Positions 17,823 through 28,024 of a stretch of 64,000 nucleotides of DNA are shown here, one piece after another (positions within the stretch are counted from its first letter, which is position 1; each line of letters begins with the position of its first letter). The notes under the pieces were generated by a model that made no database searches, was not told where the DNA came from, and saw only the letters and a list, made by a program, of their open reading frames with translations. Origin of the DNA: Cupriavidus plantarum. GTDB taxonomy: Bacteria > Pseudomonadota > Gammaproteobacteria > Burkholderiales > Burkholderiaceae. Position numbers and translations under genes: made by a program. Location: the NCBI RefSeq assembly GCF_905397285.1, contig NZ_CAJPUX010000003.1, forward strand, positions 372,001 through 436,000, given 5' to 3'.

Positions 17823-20018
17823 ATGGGTATCAAGAAGATCAGCCTGGGACGCCGGGGAGCGGCGGCCGGCGCGGCGCAGGCGCCCGCGGGCATCGGCCCG
17901 GGTAGCGTGTTCGCGCAGCGCAAGGGGCAGAACGGGCTGGGACGGACGCCCGTGGAGCAGATGTCCTCGTGGCTGACGCGCATGCCGTTCGCCTCCCAGC
18001 AGCGTGTGCTGACGGGCGGTGTGGTGGTGTCGCTGCTGGCCCTGCTGGCATCGGTCTACCTTGATAACCGCCAGGCGACCAACGGCGCCGCGCAGATCGA
18101 AATCGCCGGTAACATGCTGATGCACTCGCAGCGTCTGGGCAAGGCGGTGCCGGTGGCGCTGCTCGGCAATGCCCAGGCATTCACGCAGCTTCGCCAGTCG
18201 AAGGAAGAACTTGCGGCCGACCTTCAGGCGCTGCAGGACGGCAGCGACGAGCGCCACGTGCGCGCCACGACCGGCGCCGCGCAACCGCTGCTGGACCGCG
18301 CGATCGAATCGTGGAAGCGTTCCGAGAAGAGCGCGGGCGACGTGCTCGCGCAGCAGCCGATCCTGACACAGATCGGCCAGACGCTGCAGATCTTCAACGC
18401 CTCGAACCCGGAACTGCTCGAGGCCGCTGAGCAGGTGGCCGCGATCAAGCTGCAGGCCGGCTCGAACGCGCGCGAGGTGGCTGCCTCCGCGCAGCTCGTG
18501 ATGCTGACGCAGCGTCTGGGCAAGAACCTCAACGAATTCCTCTCGGGCGAAGGCGTCAACCCGGAGACCGCGTTCCTGCTGGGCAAGGACACGAACACGT
18601 TCCGCGAAACGCTGGACGGCCTGCTGAATGGTTCCGAACCGCTGCGCCTCTCGGCCGCGGCCGACGCGGAAACGCGCACTTACCTCCAGCAGCTCTCGCA
18701 GCGTTTCGAGGCGGTGCAGAAGACCACGCAGACGATCCTGCAGAACCTGCCCGGCCTGATCGCCGCCAAGCGCGCGCAGCAGCAGATCTTCAACGACAAC
18801 GAGGCATTGCGCGGGGAACTGGGCACGCTGCAGACCGCCTACGCGGAAGCGGCGCGTTTCCGTCCGTGGACGCTCGGCGCGATGATCGTGTCCGCGCTGG
18901 CGACGCTGTTATTCCTCGGTGGACTGGCCGCGCTGTATCTGCGCGACTCGCGCCTGCGCGCGGTGGAAGCCGAATCGCGCGAGCGCGAAGCGGAAGCGCG
19001 GCGGATGGAGGAAAAGCGCACCAACGACGCGACCCAGAAGGCCATTCTGCAGCTGATGAACGAACTGCAGGACATCGCCGACGGTGACCTGACGCGTCAG
19101 GCGACCGTGACCGAGGACATCACCGGGGCGATCGCCGACTCGGTGAACTACACGGTGGAAGAACTCCGCGAACTGGTCGGCCGGGTGCAGCAGACCGCCG
19201 GGGAAGTGCAGACCGCCTCGAGCCAGGTGCAGGAGACCTCGGTGCAACTGGCCGCAACGACCGAAGAACAGTCGCGCCAGATCCGGCAGACCGGCGAGTC
19301 CGTCGTGGAGATGGCCGACCGCATCACGCAGGTGTCGCGCGGCGCGGCCGAGTCCGCCAACGTGGCGCGCGCATCGCTGTCCGCGGCCGAGCAGGGCCAG
19401 CACGCCGTGCAGAATGCCATCGCGGGCATGAACGACATTCGCGAGCAGATCCAGGAAACGTCGAAGCGGATCAAGCGGCTGGGCGAGTCGTCGCAGGAGA
19501 TCGGTGAAATTGTCGAGCTGATTTCGGACATTACCGAACAGACCAACGTGCTGGCCCTGAACGCCGCCATCCAGGCCGCATCGGCCGGCGAGGCGGGCCG
19601 CGGCTTCTCGGTGGTGGCGGAAGAAGTGCAGCGGCTGGCGGAACGCTCGGGCGAGGCAACGAAGCAGATCGGCGCGCTCATCCGCACGATTCAGACCGAT
19701 ACGCAGGACGCCGTGCACGCCATGGAGCGCAGCACGCAGGGCGTGGTCGAAGGCGCCCGCCTGTCCGACAACGCCGGCGCCGCACTGGTCGAGATCGGCC
19801 GCGTGTCGCGCCAGCTGGCCGAGCTGATCGAGCAGATCTCGCAGACCACGTCGCACGAGGCGGACCTCGCCACCAACGTGGCCCGCCATATCGAAGGCAT
19901 TCTGCAGGTGACCGCGCAGACCACCGCCGGCACGCGCCACACCGCGAGCTCGGTGCGCCAGCTGACGGCCCTGACCGAAGAGCTCCGCAACTCCGTGTCG
20001 CGGTTCAAGATCGCCTGA
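17823..20018 (+). CDS. pilJ: PilJ, methyl-accepting chemotaxis protein of the type IV pilus system
   Basis: A 731-residue receptor. A cytoplasmic N-terminus of about 60 residues precedes membrane segment 1 (about 61-80). The periplasmic part has two PilJ-N type four-helix modules (about 85-340), each with an SQRLGKA or TQRLGKN type motif. Membrane segment 2 is about 343-367. A HAMP-like linker and the signalling domain follow, with the conserved hairpin ITEQTNVLALNAAIQAASAG. It senses surface or pilus signals and feeds the PilI-PilL complex. It starts 45 bp after pilI. Confidence 0.95.
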   Translation: MGIKKISLGRRGAAAGAAQAPAGIGPGSVFAQRKGQNGLGRTPVEQMSSWLTRMPFASQQRVLTGGVVVSLLALLASVYLDNRQATNGAAQIEIAGNMLMHSQRLGKAVPVALLGNAQAFTQLRQSKEELAADLQALQDGSDERHVRATTGAAQPLLDRAIESWKRSEKSAGDVLAQQPILTQIGQTLQIFNASNPELLEAAEQVAAIKLQAGSNAREVAASAQLVMLTQRLGKNLNEFLSGEGVNPETAFLLGKDTNTFRETLDGLLNGSEPLRLSAAADAETRTYLQQLSQRFEAVQKTTQTILQNLPGLIAAKRAQQQIFNDNEALRGELGTLQTAYAEAARFRPWTLGAMIVSALATLLFLGGLAALYLRDSRLRAVEAESREREAEARRMEEKRTNDATQKAILQLMNELQDIADGDLTRQATVTEDITGAIADSVNYTVEELRELVGRVQQTAGEVQTASSQVQETSVQLAATTEEQSRQIRQTGESVVEMADRITQVSRGAAESANVARASLSAAEQGQHAVQNAIAGMNDIREQIQETSKRIKRLGESSQEIGEIVELISDITEQTNVLALNAAIQAASAGEAGRGFSVVAEEVQRLAERSGEATKQIGALIRTIQTDTQDAVHAMERSTQGVVEGARLSDNAGAALVEIGRVSRQLAELIEQISQTTSHEADLATNVARHIEGILQVTAQTTAGTRHTASSVRQLTALTEELRNSVSRFKIA

Positions 20019-20049
20019 GGATTTACTTCCGGGCACAACCCAAGCCGTC

Positions 20050-23000
20050 ATGTCCCTGAATTTCACCGTCCCGAGCGCCCTCAACGAGCCGAGCGATGCG
20101 ACCGACGCGATCGCGGCGATCGATGCCCTCGACGCGGCTGCCGCCTCTGCCACCGCTCCCATCGGCAGCAGCGACAGCGGCGAGGCAGCGGTGGCGCAGC
20201 GCGACCTGTCGGTGCTCGCCTGGCTCGCGCCGAGCCTGCGCGCGGCGCTCGACGATGCCGCGAGCGAACTCGGCCATTACATGGAAGAGGTCCGGCAGAC
20301 GCCCGAGGCGCTAGGCGCGCGGGACACCACGTCGCTGCGCCTGGCGGGCCAGCAGCTGCATCAGGCGGCCGGCGCGGTGCATATCGTGGGACTGCGCGGT
20401 GTGGACGTGTATTGCCAGGCGTTGCGCCGGCTGCTCGAGGCCATCGACGCGGGCACGGTGGCGGCGGACGCCGCCACGCTCGCGGTGTTCCGCCATGGCG
20501 TGCAGGCGCTGGCCGAGTATGTCGACGACCTGATGGCCGGCGACGCCGAGGACCCGTTACGCCTGTTCCGTCCGTATTCGGATGCGCTCGCGCTGATGAA
20601 GGAAGAGCGCATCCATCCGGCCGACCTGTGGGTCGAGGAACTGCAGATGCTGCCGGGCATGCTGCTGCCGACGCGCTCGGCGTCGGCGGTCACGCGCGCG
20701 CGTCAGCGCTTCGAAGCCGCCTTGCTGCGCGCGCTACGGCTGCCCACCCCGTGCCACGATGCCTCGCTGTTACGCGAGGCGTGGCTGCCGCTGCAGGCCG
20801 CGCTCGACGAGGTGCGCGCTCACGAGCAGGACTCGCGCCGCGCGACCGATCATCCCGATCGCGGAATCTGGCACGTGCTCGCGCTGGTGTTCCGTTCGCT
20901 CGCGCATGGGCTGCTGCCGTCGGACCTGCTCGCCAAGCGTTTCGCGGCGCGCGCGCATCTGTTGCTGCGCCAGTACCTGCAAGGTCAGGTGCGCGTGCCG
21001 CAGGCGTTGCTGAACGATGCAGTGTTCTTGCTCGTGTCGACGGGCTTGACGCCGCCTGGGAAGACACCCTCGACGCCGGATGCCCCGTCGCCCGCGATGC
21101 AGGCGTCGCTCGAGGTGCTGCGCATCGATATCGCCCGCTGCTTCCAGGCCTTCCGTATCGATGCCGCCCATGCCGGGGCGCACGCGGATTTCCGCCTGCG
21201 CTACTACGGCTGGCTCGATCCGATCGATTCGCAGAACCTGCAGCAGGCCGCGGGCGCCCTCGAGCGCGCGGCTGGCGGCGCACGGGGCCCGGCTACCGAT
21301 ACCGCCGAATGGGAACGCGCGCTCGCGTCGCTCGCGGAGGCCGCGATGCCGCTCGCGCAGCCCGCGCTCCAGCAGCTCATCGCCACGGCCGCTGCAAGTC
21401 CCGGCGCGCGGAACGCGAATACCGGGAATGCCGATTCATTCGGGCCGGCTGGCCTCGTTCTGTTTCTCTCGCGCGCGCTGGCCATGCCGTGGCGCGTGCA
21501 TGGCAACTCGGGCCACCCGGCCGCGGCCACCTTCGCGGCGCGCTGCGAAGTGCTCACCGCGTGCCTGAAGGATCCAGACGCCGCGGTGCCGGACTGGCTC
21601 GCCGAGATGGTCGAGGCGGCGCGGGCGCAGGCCCTGCGCGCCGAGGCGGTGACGCAACTGCGCGCGCAGCTCGACAGCGGCGAATCGTGGCTCGATACGT
21701 ATGACCGTAATGCCGCCAATCCGGCGGGCCCCGGCGCGCCGGCGGTGTCGAGCGCGCTGGGCGACGCCATTGGCGCGTTCGACGCGCTGCACGCCACGCT
21801 CGAACGGCTGCGCGATAGCGCCGCGATGCCGGCGGGCATCGCCGCCGAAGGCGATGCCGCATGCGTGGCGGTGGCCGCCGTCCGAGAGTGCCTCGCCGCG
21901 CTCTCCGCGCTGGGCGGTGCCACGACCGCCGACATGCGTCTCGAACGGTTGTCGGCGATCGCGTCGGAACTGGGCGCGGTGCACGCCTTCGTCGATACGC
22001 TCGAATTTGGCCGTGGCAAGCGCGATGCCGATCCGCTCGCCGATGTCGAGAGTCTGCTGACGGGCTCGGGCGGCGCGATGGACGGCGCGATGGTGGGCAT
22101 GAACGACGGCGCAATGTACGGCACATCGGGCGGTGCGCTGAACCCGCTGGCCGCGGCGCGCGCGGCGGCCGTCGACGCCATTCGCGTCGGTGCCGGTGCC
22201 GATTCCACCGAAGTGGCGCGCCTGCGCTCGGCATTACAGGTGGTGTCCGATCAGGCCGCCATCGACGACGACGCCGCGCTGCGCAAGCAGGCCCACGACG
22301 CCACCACGCAACTGCACGCATGGCTCGCCGGTAGTGAATCGGCGGCCGAGCGGCTGGTGGTCGCGCTTGCCGAGCCGATGCCGGTGGCCCCGCCGGCCGC
22401 GCCTGCGGGAGACACCCGGCCGGCCGCGCCGATGCCGACCGATGCGGCCGCGATCGACGCCGAGCTGCTCGACATTTTCCTGGCCGAAGCGGAGGAAGTG
22501 CTCGGCAACATCGCGCTCGACCTGTCCACCGGGCTGGACGCATTCCGCAATGCCGACGTGCTGAGCCGCGTCCGCCGGGCGTTTCACACGCTCAAGGGTT
22601 CGAGCCGCATGGTCGGCCTCACGCGCTACGGCGAGGCGGCATGGGCGATCGAGCAGGTGATGAACCTGTGGATCGCCGAGGCGCGCGAGCCCGTGCCCGC
22701 GCTGCTGGCGTTGCTCGAGCGTGCACATGCGCTGCTGGGCGACTGGGTCGCGGCGCTCCAGCGCGATCCGGCGGCGCTGCGCGACATCGCCTCGCTGGTC
22801 GAGGACGCGCAGCAGCTGCGCGAGCCGTCGCAGGGCGGAGCGCAGGGGGGCGCGGACGCGGGTGCGGATGCGCCCATGTCGCTCGACGATTTGCTGGCCG
22901 CGCATTCGACGGCGGGCGTCGATCCCCGAGATACGCGAGATACGCAAGATACGAGCACGAAAGCGGACGGCGCCGAGGGAGCCGAGGGAGCCGAGGGAGC

Positions 23001-26000
23001 CGAGGGAGTTGAGGGAGTTGAGCCTCGCGCGACGATCGTCATCGCCCCGTTCAATGACGCGGGCGATGCCATCGGCGAGGCCGGCGCGGACGACAGGCTG
23101 CCCGAGATCGCCACTGCCCCGGTCTCGGCGGACGATACCAACGTGCTGCCGTTCCGGCTGCCCGATGCGCTCTCGAACGAGGACGATCACTTCAAGGTCA
23201 TTGGGCCGATCCGCATCGGCCTGCCGCTCTACAACGTCTATCTGCAGGAAGCCGACGATCTGCTGCGCCAGTTCGCGACCGATCTGTCCGAATGGCGCCT
23301 GTCGGGTTATCCGTCGCCGAGCGATCTCTCGCTGCGCGTCGCGCACACGCTGCAGGGCAGCGCGTCGACGGTGGGCCTGGAGCCCGTGCGCGAGATCGCG
23401 GGGGCGCTCGAGCGTTTGCTGCTGGTGCTCGGCAACCATCCGGTGGTCATGCATCCGGGTGACTTCCGCCTGCTCGAGCAGGCCGTGGAGCGGCTGCGTG
23501 GCATGCTTCATCAGTTTGCCGCGGGCGTGTGGCCCAATGCGGAGCCCGCGTTGTGCCGCAGCCTCGACGAATTCGGCGAGCGCGCGCTCGTGCGTCCGCG
23601 CGTGAACCTGCCGCCCCCGGAGGTCAACGCCGGCAACGAGAGCTCCGTCGCGCAGTTGTTCGAGAAATCGTTCGAGCAATCGTTCGAGCAGCCGCAGGCA
23701 TCGGTGCTGCCGCTTGTGACGGAGTCCCCGCTGAAGGCGGGTGCGGCATCGTCCGATGCGCTCCCGGCGCTCGATGCGGCCGCGCCACACCTGACGCCCG
23801 TCACCGAACTGCCCCCCGTGCACGACGCGGTGGTGCTCACGCTCCCGGGCCGTCAGCCTGCGTCGTTCGCGCACGATCCGTCGCACCACGAGGTCGTCGA
23901 AATTCGCGCGCCGGAGCCGGAACCCGATGCATCGCTCGATGCCGCGATGCTGGACCCCGCGCTCGTCGAGATCTTCCTCGAGGAAGCCCATGTCAGCGCG
24001 CCCGAGCTTGGCAAACTGCTGCGCACGTGGGAAGCCGCGCCCGAAGAGACGCAACACGGCGGCCTGATGCTGCGCGCGCTCCATACGCTGAAGGGCAGCG
24101 CGCGCATGGCCGGCGCGATGTCGCTCGGCCAGGCCGCGCATGAAATGGAAACGCTGGTCGAAGCCGCGGTGCGCGGCCAGCGCATCGAGCCCGATCTGTT
24201 CCGCCGGCTCTACGCCTGGTACGACCGTATCCTCGCGCACGTCGATGCGCTGCAGAACGGCCGCCTGCTGCGCGCCGACGATGCGGACGTCGTCAACGGA
24301 CTTGCGGAAGCGCCTGCGAGCGCGGCGGGCGATCGTCCTCCCGCGCCGGCGTCCGCGGCCGACGGCGGCGTCGCGACGGTAGGCGACAGCCAGCCCGCTG
24401 ACGCCCATGCGCTGGCGCCACGCTCCGCGCCGGTTCCCGCCGTCCCGGCACCGGCCCAGCTCTCGACACAAGCCGACGGAGAACGCCAGCGGGCGATGGT
24501 GCGGGTGCAGGCGCGCGCGCTCGACACGCTGATCAACGACGCCGGCGAAGTCGGTGCCACGCGCGCGCGTCTCGACAGCGAACTGGAGGCCCTGCGCTCG
24601 TACCTCGGCGAACTGAACGACAACGTCGCGCGTCTGCGGGGCCAGCTGCGCGAGATCGAGATCCAGGCGGAAACGCAGATGGCCTCGCGCATCGCCGATG
24701 CGCAGCACAATCAGGAATTCGATCCGCTCGAGTTCGACCGCTTCACCCGCTTCCAGGAACTCACGCGCATGATGGCCGAGTCGGTGAACGACGTGGCCAC
24801 GGTCGAGCAGAACCTGCAGCGCGGTTTCGACCGCGCGTCGGGCGATCTCGCGGCGCAGGCGCGTCTGACGCGCGGGCTGCAGCGCGGCCTGATGCAGGCG
24901 CGCATGGTCCAGTTCGATGCGCTGGCCGAACGTCTCTATCGCGTGGCGCGTCAGGCCGCGGGCGAGACGGGCAAGGAAGTGCGGCTGCTGATCAAGGGCG
25001 GTACGGTGGAAATCGACCGCTCGGTGCTGGATCGCATGGCCGGCCCGATCGAGCATCTGATCCGCAATGCGGTGGTGCATGGCATCGAGCCCGCCAGCGC
25101 GCGGCAGGCGGCAGGCAAGCCCGCCACCGGCTCGCTGTCGCTCGAAGTGCAGCAGGAAGGCAACGAGGTCGTGCTGCATTTCTTCGACGATGGCGGCGGG
25201 CTGGACCTCGCGCGCATCCGCACGCGGGCGATCGAACGGCAACTGCTCTCGCATGACGATGACGCGAGCGAGGCGCGGCTGACGGAGATGATCTTCGCGC
25301 CCGGCTTCTCGACCGTCGATGCGGTGTCCGAGCTGGCGGGCCGGGGCGTCGGCATGGACGTCGTGCGCGCGGAAACCGTGGCGCTCGGCGGCCGGATCAA
25401 CCTGACGACCGAGGCGGGGCGCGGCACACGGTTCACCGTGCATCTGCCGCTGACCACCGCGATCACGCAGGTGCTGCTGATCTCCGTGGGCAACCGGCTG
25501 TATGCGATGCCGAGCGGCATGGTGGACCAGGTGCACCAGCTGCGCTCGCAGCCGCTGCTCGAGGCCTATAACGCGGGCCGCTATGCGGCGGCGAACGGGG
25601 ACGTGCCGTTCTTCTACTTCGGCACGCTGCTCGACGAAGCGCCGGCGATTGCGTCGGGCCGCAAATACTCCCCCGTGATCGTCGTGCGCTCGGGCGCCGA
25701 GCGGGTGGCCGTGCACGTCGATGAAGTCGTCGGCAACCGCGAAGTGGTGGTCAAGCACATCGGGCCGCATCTCGCGCGTCTGGAAGGTATCGCGGGCGCC
25801 ACGACGCTGGGCGATGGCGAGATCGTGCTGATCTACAACCCGGTGGTGCTCGCGCAGCGCTTCGTGCGCGAGCGTGGGGAGGGCGTGGACCAGCGCGCCG
25901 CGCTGGCAATGCCCAATGCGGCCGCCACGGCCGCCACGGTCGCCACCGTCGATAGGTTCGGCGCGGTGGCGGAAATCGGCCGCGCGGGCGACGCAACGCC

Positions 26001-26430
26001 GGTCGCCGGACTGGCGACGCGTCCGACGGTGATGGTGGTGGACGATTCGCTGACCGTCCGCAAGGCCAGCCAGCGGCTGCTGTCCCGCGCCGGCTACCAG
26101 GTCGTCCTCGCGCGCGATGGCGTGGATGCGCTGAAGCAATTGCAGGAGGTCATGCCCGATGCGATGCTGGTGGACATCGAGATGCCGAACATGGACGGCT
26201 TCGACCTGACGCGCAACGTCCGCGCCGACGACCGCACGCGGCACATGCCCATCATCATGATCACCTCGCGCACGGCGGAGAAACACCGCAGCTACGCCAT
26301 GGAGATCGGCGTGAACGTGTACCTCGGCAAGCCGTATAACGAGGATGAACTGCTGCGCACGCTGCACGAACGCCTCGGCGAGCGGGCGGCGGGCACGGCG
26401 GGCTCCGTGGCGCAGATGCTGGGCGAGTAG
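20050..26430 (+). CDS. pilL: PilL/ChpA, giant hybrid histidine kinase of the twitching-motility system
   Basis: A 2126-residue CheA-type kinase. The order is: FimS-like degenerate Hpt region (about 80-130), a long Ala-rich helical part, then three canonical phosphotransfer motifs with His846 (HTLKGSSRMVG), His1099 (HTLQGSASTVG) and His1345 (HTLKGSARMAG). A coiled dimerisation region (about 1495-1625) precedes the ATPase domain with the N box EHLIRNAVVHG (Asn1673), DDGGG (about 1713) and GRGVGMDVVRAE. A CheW domain follows. The C-terminal receiver has the acceptor Asp2042 in MLVDIEMPNMDG. It phosphorylates PilG and PilH. No pilK, chpB or chpC follows. Confidence 0.95.
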   Translation: MSLNFTVPSALNEPSDATDAIAAIDALDAAAASATAPIGSSDSGEAAVAQRDLSVLAWLAPSLRAALDDAASELGHYMEEVRQTPEALGARDTTSLRLAGQQLHQAAGAVHIVGLRGVDVYCQALRRLLEAIDAGTVAADAATLAVFRHGVQALAEYVDDLMAGDAEDPLRLFRPYSDALALMKEERIHPADLWVEELQMLPGMLLPTRSASAVTRARQRFEAALLRALRLPTPCHDASLLREAWLPLQAALDEVRAHEQDSRRATDHPDRGIWHVLALVFRSLAHGLLPSDLLAKRFAARAHLLLRQYLQGQVRVPQALLNDAVFLLVSTGLTPPGKTPSTPDAPSPAMQASLEVLRIDIARCFQAFRIDAAHAGAHADFRLRYYGWLDPIDSQNLQQAAGALERAAGGARGPATDTAEWERALASLAEAAMPLAQPALQQLIATAAASPGARNANTGNADSFGPAGLVLFLSRALAMPWRVHGNSGHPAAATFAARCEVLTACLKDPDAAVPDWLAEMVEAARAQALRAEAVTQLRAQLDSGESWLDTYDRNAANPAGPGAPAVSSALGDAIGAFDALHATLERLRDSAAMPAGIAAEGDAACVAVAAVRECLAALSALGGATTADMRLERLSAIASELGAVHAFVDTLEFGRGKRDADPLADVESLLTGSGGAMDGAMVGMNDGAMYGTSGGALNPLAAARAAAVDAIRVGAGADSTEVARLRSALQVVSDQAAIDDDAALRKQAHDATTQLHAWLAGSESAAERLVVALAEPMPVAPPAAPAGDTRPAAPMPTDAAAIDAELLDIFLAEAEEVLGNIALDLSTGLDAFRNADVLSRVRRAFHTLKGSSRMVGLTRYGEAAWAIEQVMNLWIAEAREPVPALLALLERAHALLGDWVAALQRDPAALRDIASLVEDAQQLREPSQGGAQGGADAGADAPMSLDDLLAAHSTAGVDPRDTRDTQDTSTKADGAEGAEGAEGAEGVEGVEPRATIVIAPFNDAGDAIGEAGADDRLPEIATAPVSADDTNVLPFRLPDALSNEDDHFKVIGPIRIGLPLYNVYLQEADDLLRQFATDLSEWRLSGYPSPSDLSLRVAHTLQGSASTVGLEPVREIAGALERLLLVLGNHPVVMHPGDFRLLEQAVERLRGMLHQFAAGVWPNAEPALCRSLDEFGERALVRPRVNLPPPEVNAGNESSVAQLFEKSFEQSFEQPQASVLPLVTESPLKAGAASSDALPALDAAAPHLTPVTELPPVHDAVVLTLPGRQPASFAHDPSHHEVVEIRAPEPEPDASLDAAMLDPALVEIFLEEAHVSAPELGKLLRTWEAAPEETQHGGLMLRALHTLKGSARMAGAMSLGQAAHEMETLVEAAVRGQRIEPDLFRRLYAWYDRILAHVDALQNGRLLRADDADVVNGLAEAPASAAGDRPPAPASAADGGVATVGDSQPADAHALAPRSAPVPAVPAPAQLSTQADGERQRAMVRVQARALDTLINDAGEVGATRARLDSELEALRSYLGELNDNVARLRGQLREIEIQAETQMASRIADAQHNQEFDPLEFDRFTRFQELTRMMAESVNDVATVEQNLQRGFDRASGDLAAQARLTRGLQRGLMQARMVQFDALAERLYRVARQAAGETGKEVRLLIKGGTVEIDRSVLDRMAGPIEHLIRNAVVHGIEPASARQAAGKPATGSLSLEVQQEGNEVVLHFFDDGGGLDLARIRTRAIERQLLSHDDDASEARLTEMIFAPGFSTVDAVSELAGRGVGMDVVRAETVALGGRINLTTEAGRGTRFTVHLPLTTAITQVLLISVGNRLYAMPSGMVDQVHQLRSQPLLEAYNAGRYAAANGDVPFFYFGTLLDEAPAIASGRKYSPVIVVRSGAERVAVHVDEVVGNREVVVKHIGPHLARLEGIAGATTLGDGEIVLIYNPVVLAQRFVRERGEGVDQRAALAMPNAAATAATVATVDRFGAVAEIGRAGDATPVAGLATRPTVMVVDDSLTVRKASQRLLSRAGYQVVLARDGVDALKQLQEVMPDAMLVDIEMPNMDGFDLTRNVRADDRTRHMPIIMITSRTAEKHRSYAMEIGVNVYLGKPYNEDELLRTLHERLGERAAGTAGSVAQMLGE
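22972..23022 (+). repeat. 9-bp tandem repeat inside pilL
   Basis: Four perfect copies of GCCGAGGGA are followed by one GTTGAGGGA and a partial copy, in frame, encoding Ala-Glu-Gly and Val-Glu-Gly repeats in a linker between the first and second phosphotransfer domains. Just upstream (about 22928-22956) is a short GATACGC-type repeat encoding Arg-Asp-Thr units. Near 23661-23697 is a TTCGAG-type repeat. The copy number could change by slippage without breaking the frame. Confidence 0.85.
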
Positions 26431-26453
26431 TCCGGTTCCCTTCATGTCGATCA

Positions 26454-26486
26454 AGCCCCGCTCGCGGCACCGCGGCGGGGTTTGTT
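26454..26486 (+). terminator. Rho-independent terminator after pilL
   Basis: The stem CCCCGC/GCGGGG at 26456-26461 and 26475-26480 has an inner GC-rich loop that can pair further, and it is followed by TTTGTT. It lies 24 bp after the pilL stop and should end the pilGHIJL transcript. Confidence 0.7.
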
Positions 26487-26587
26487 CCATTTGGCATTCC
26501 CCGCGGGCCTTCCCCGTGCGGGCGCCCGGCTCGAATCGGCGATAATGCCGCATTGGCATTCGCTCAATTCATGAGCTGGAGACATTC

Positions 26588-28024
26588 ATGCACGCCCAGC
26601 ATTTCGTAGCCAACCGGCTGATCGCGCCCGATTCGGGCATGCGCATCAAGGTGTTCGATCCTTCCAACGGCGAGCCGTTTGCCGAGATCGCACGCGGGAA
26701 TGGCACCGATATCAGCGTGGCCGTGCACGCCGCGCGGCGCGCGTACGAAGGCGCGTGGGGCGCGATGGCGCCGGCCGAGCGTGTGCGACTGCTCAATCGC
26801 GTGGCGCTGACGCTCATCGACCATGAGGAGGAGCTCGCCGCGCTGGAAGCGCGCGACACCGGCAAGCCGCTGCGCCAGGCGCAGTCGGACGCGCGCGCCG
26901 TCGCACGGTATTTCGAGTTCTATGCGGGTGCGGTGGACAAGCTGCATGGCCAGACGATTCCGTATCAGCCCGGCTATACGGTGCTGACCGTGCGCGAACC
27001 GCATGGCGTCACGGGCCACATCATTCCGTGGAACTATCCGCTACAGATCTTCGGCCGCAGCGTCGGCGCGGCGCTCGCGGCAGGCAACGCCTGCGTGGTC
27101 AAGCCCGCCGAGGATGCCTGCCTGTCGTTGCTGCGCGTGGCGGAACTGGCCGCGGAGGCCGGACTGCCGGAAGGCGCGCTCAATATCGTGACCGGTTACG
27201 GGCACGAAGCCGGCGCGGCGCTCGCGCGCCATGCGGACATCAACCATATCTCGTTCACGGGCTCGCCCGAGACGGGCAAGCTCGTCGCGCAGCTGGCCGC
27301 CGAGCATCATGTGCCGGTGACGCTCGAACTTGGCGGCAAGTCGCCGCAGATCGTGTTCGCCGACGCCGACCTCGACGCGCTGCTGCCGGTCATCGTCAAC
27401 GGCATCGTGCAGAACGCCGGCCAGACCTGCTCGGCCGGCAGCCGCCTGCTCGTCGAACGGCCGATCTACGACGCGCTGCTCGACCAGCTCGCGGGCGTAT
27501 TCGAGTCGCTTCGCGTGGGCCCGTCCGCGCTCGACCTCGAATGCGGACCGCTGATCAGCCGCAAGCAGCAGCAGCGCGTGTGGGACTTCGTCTCCGACGC
27601 GCAGCACGCGGGCATCGCGGTGGTCGCGCAGGGGCATATCGTCGGCGAGGCGCCGGAAGCTGGCTACTATCAGGTCCCGATGCTGTTCCGCGACGTCCCG
27701 CCCACGCACCGCCTCGCACAGGAGGAAGTCTTCGGTCCGCTGCTCGCGGCGATGCCGTTCGACACCGAGGAGGAAGCGATCGCGCTGGCCAACGGCACGC
27801 CATACGGCCTCGTCGCCGGCCTGTGGACGCGCGATGGCGGCCGCCAGCTGCGCCTCGCGCGCAAGCTGCGCGCGGGCCAGGTCTTCATCAACAACTACGG
27901 CGCCGGCGGCGGCGTCGAGCTGCCCTTCGGCGGCACGGGCCAGTCCGGCCACGGACGCGAAAAGGGTTTCGAGGCCCTGTACGGATTCACGACTCTCAAA
28001 ACCATCGCCATTCAACATGGGTAA
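26588..28024 (+). CDS. NAD(P)-dependent aldehyde dehydrogenase
   Basis: A 478-residue aldehyde dehydrogenase. It has IIPWNYPLQIFGRSVGAALAAG (cofactor site), the glutamate-region motif LELGGKSPQIVFADADL, the catalytic Cys in NAGQTCSAGSR, and EEVFGPLLAAMPF. It oxidises an aldehyde to the acid in the cytoplasm. It resembles the betaine-aldehyde/gamma-aminobutyraldehyde group in layout, but the substrate cannot be fixed. The gene overlaps the start of the small membrane protein gene downstream by 8 bp, so they are probably co-translated. Confidence 0.92.
   Translation: MHAQHFVANRLIAPDSGMRIKVFDPSNGEPFAEIARGNGTDISVAVHAARRAYEGAWGAMAPAERVRLLNRVALTLIDHEEELAALEARDTGKPLRQAQSDARAVARYFEFYAGAVDKLHGQTIPYQPGYTVLTVREPHGVTGHIIPWNYPLQIFGRSVGAALAAGNACVVKPAEDACLSLLRVAELAAEAGLPEGALNIVTGYGHEAGAALARHADINHISFTGSPETGKLVAQLAAEHHVPVTLELGGKSPQIVFADADLDALLPVIVNGIVQNAGQTCSAGSRLLVERPIYDALLDQLAGVFESLRVGPSALDLECGPLISRKQQQRVWDFVSDAQHAGIAVVAQGHIVGEAPEAGYYQVPMLFRDVPPTHRLAQEEVFGPLLAAMPFDTEEEAIALANGTPYGLVAGLWTRDGGRQLRLARKLRAGQVFINNYGAGGGVELPFGGTGQSGHGREKGFEALYGFTTLKTIAIQHG

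Noticed and set aside
22972..23022. Short regular repeats considered as a CRISPR array
   Set aside because: The units are 9 bp, directly adjacent and in frame within pilL; there are no spacers and no cas genes. No CRISPR array was found anywhere in the window.
22234..26559. A 1441-codon open frame antisense to pilL
   Set aside because: It is an artefact of high GC and strong codon bias: the sense strand encodes all CheA, Hpt and receiver motifs, while the antisense product has no recognisable domain.
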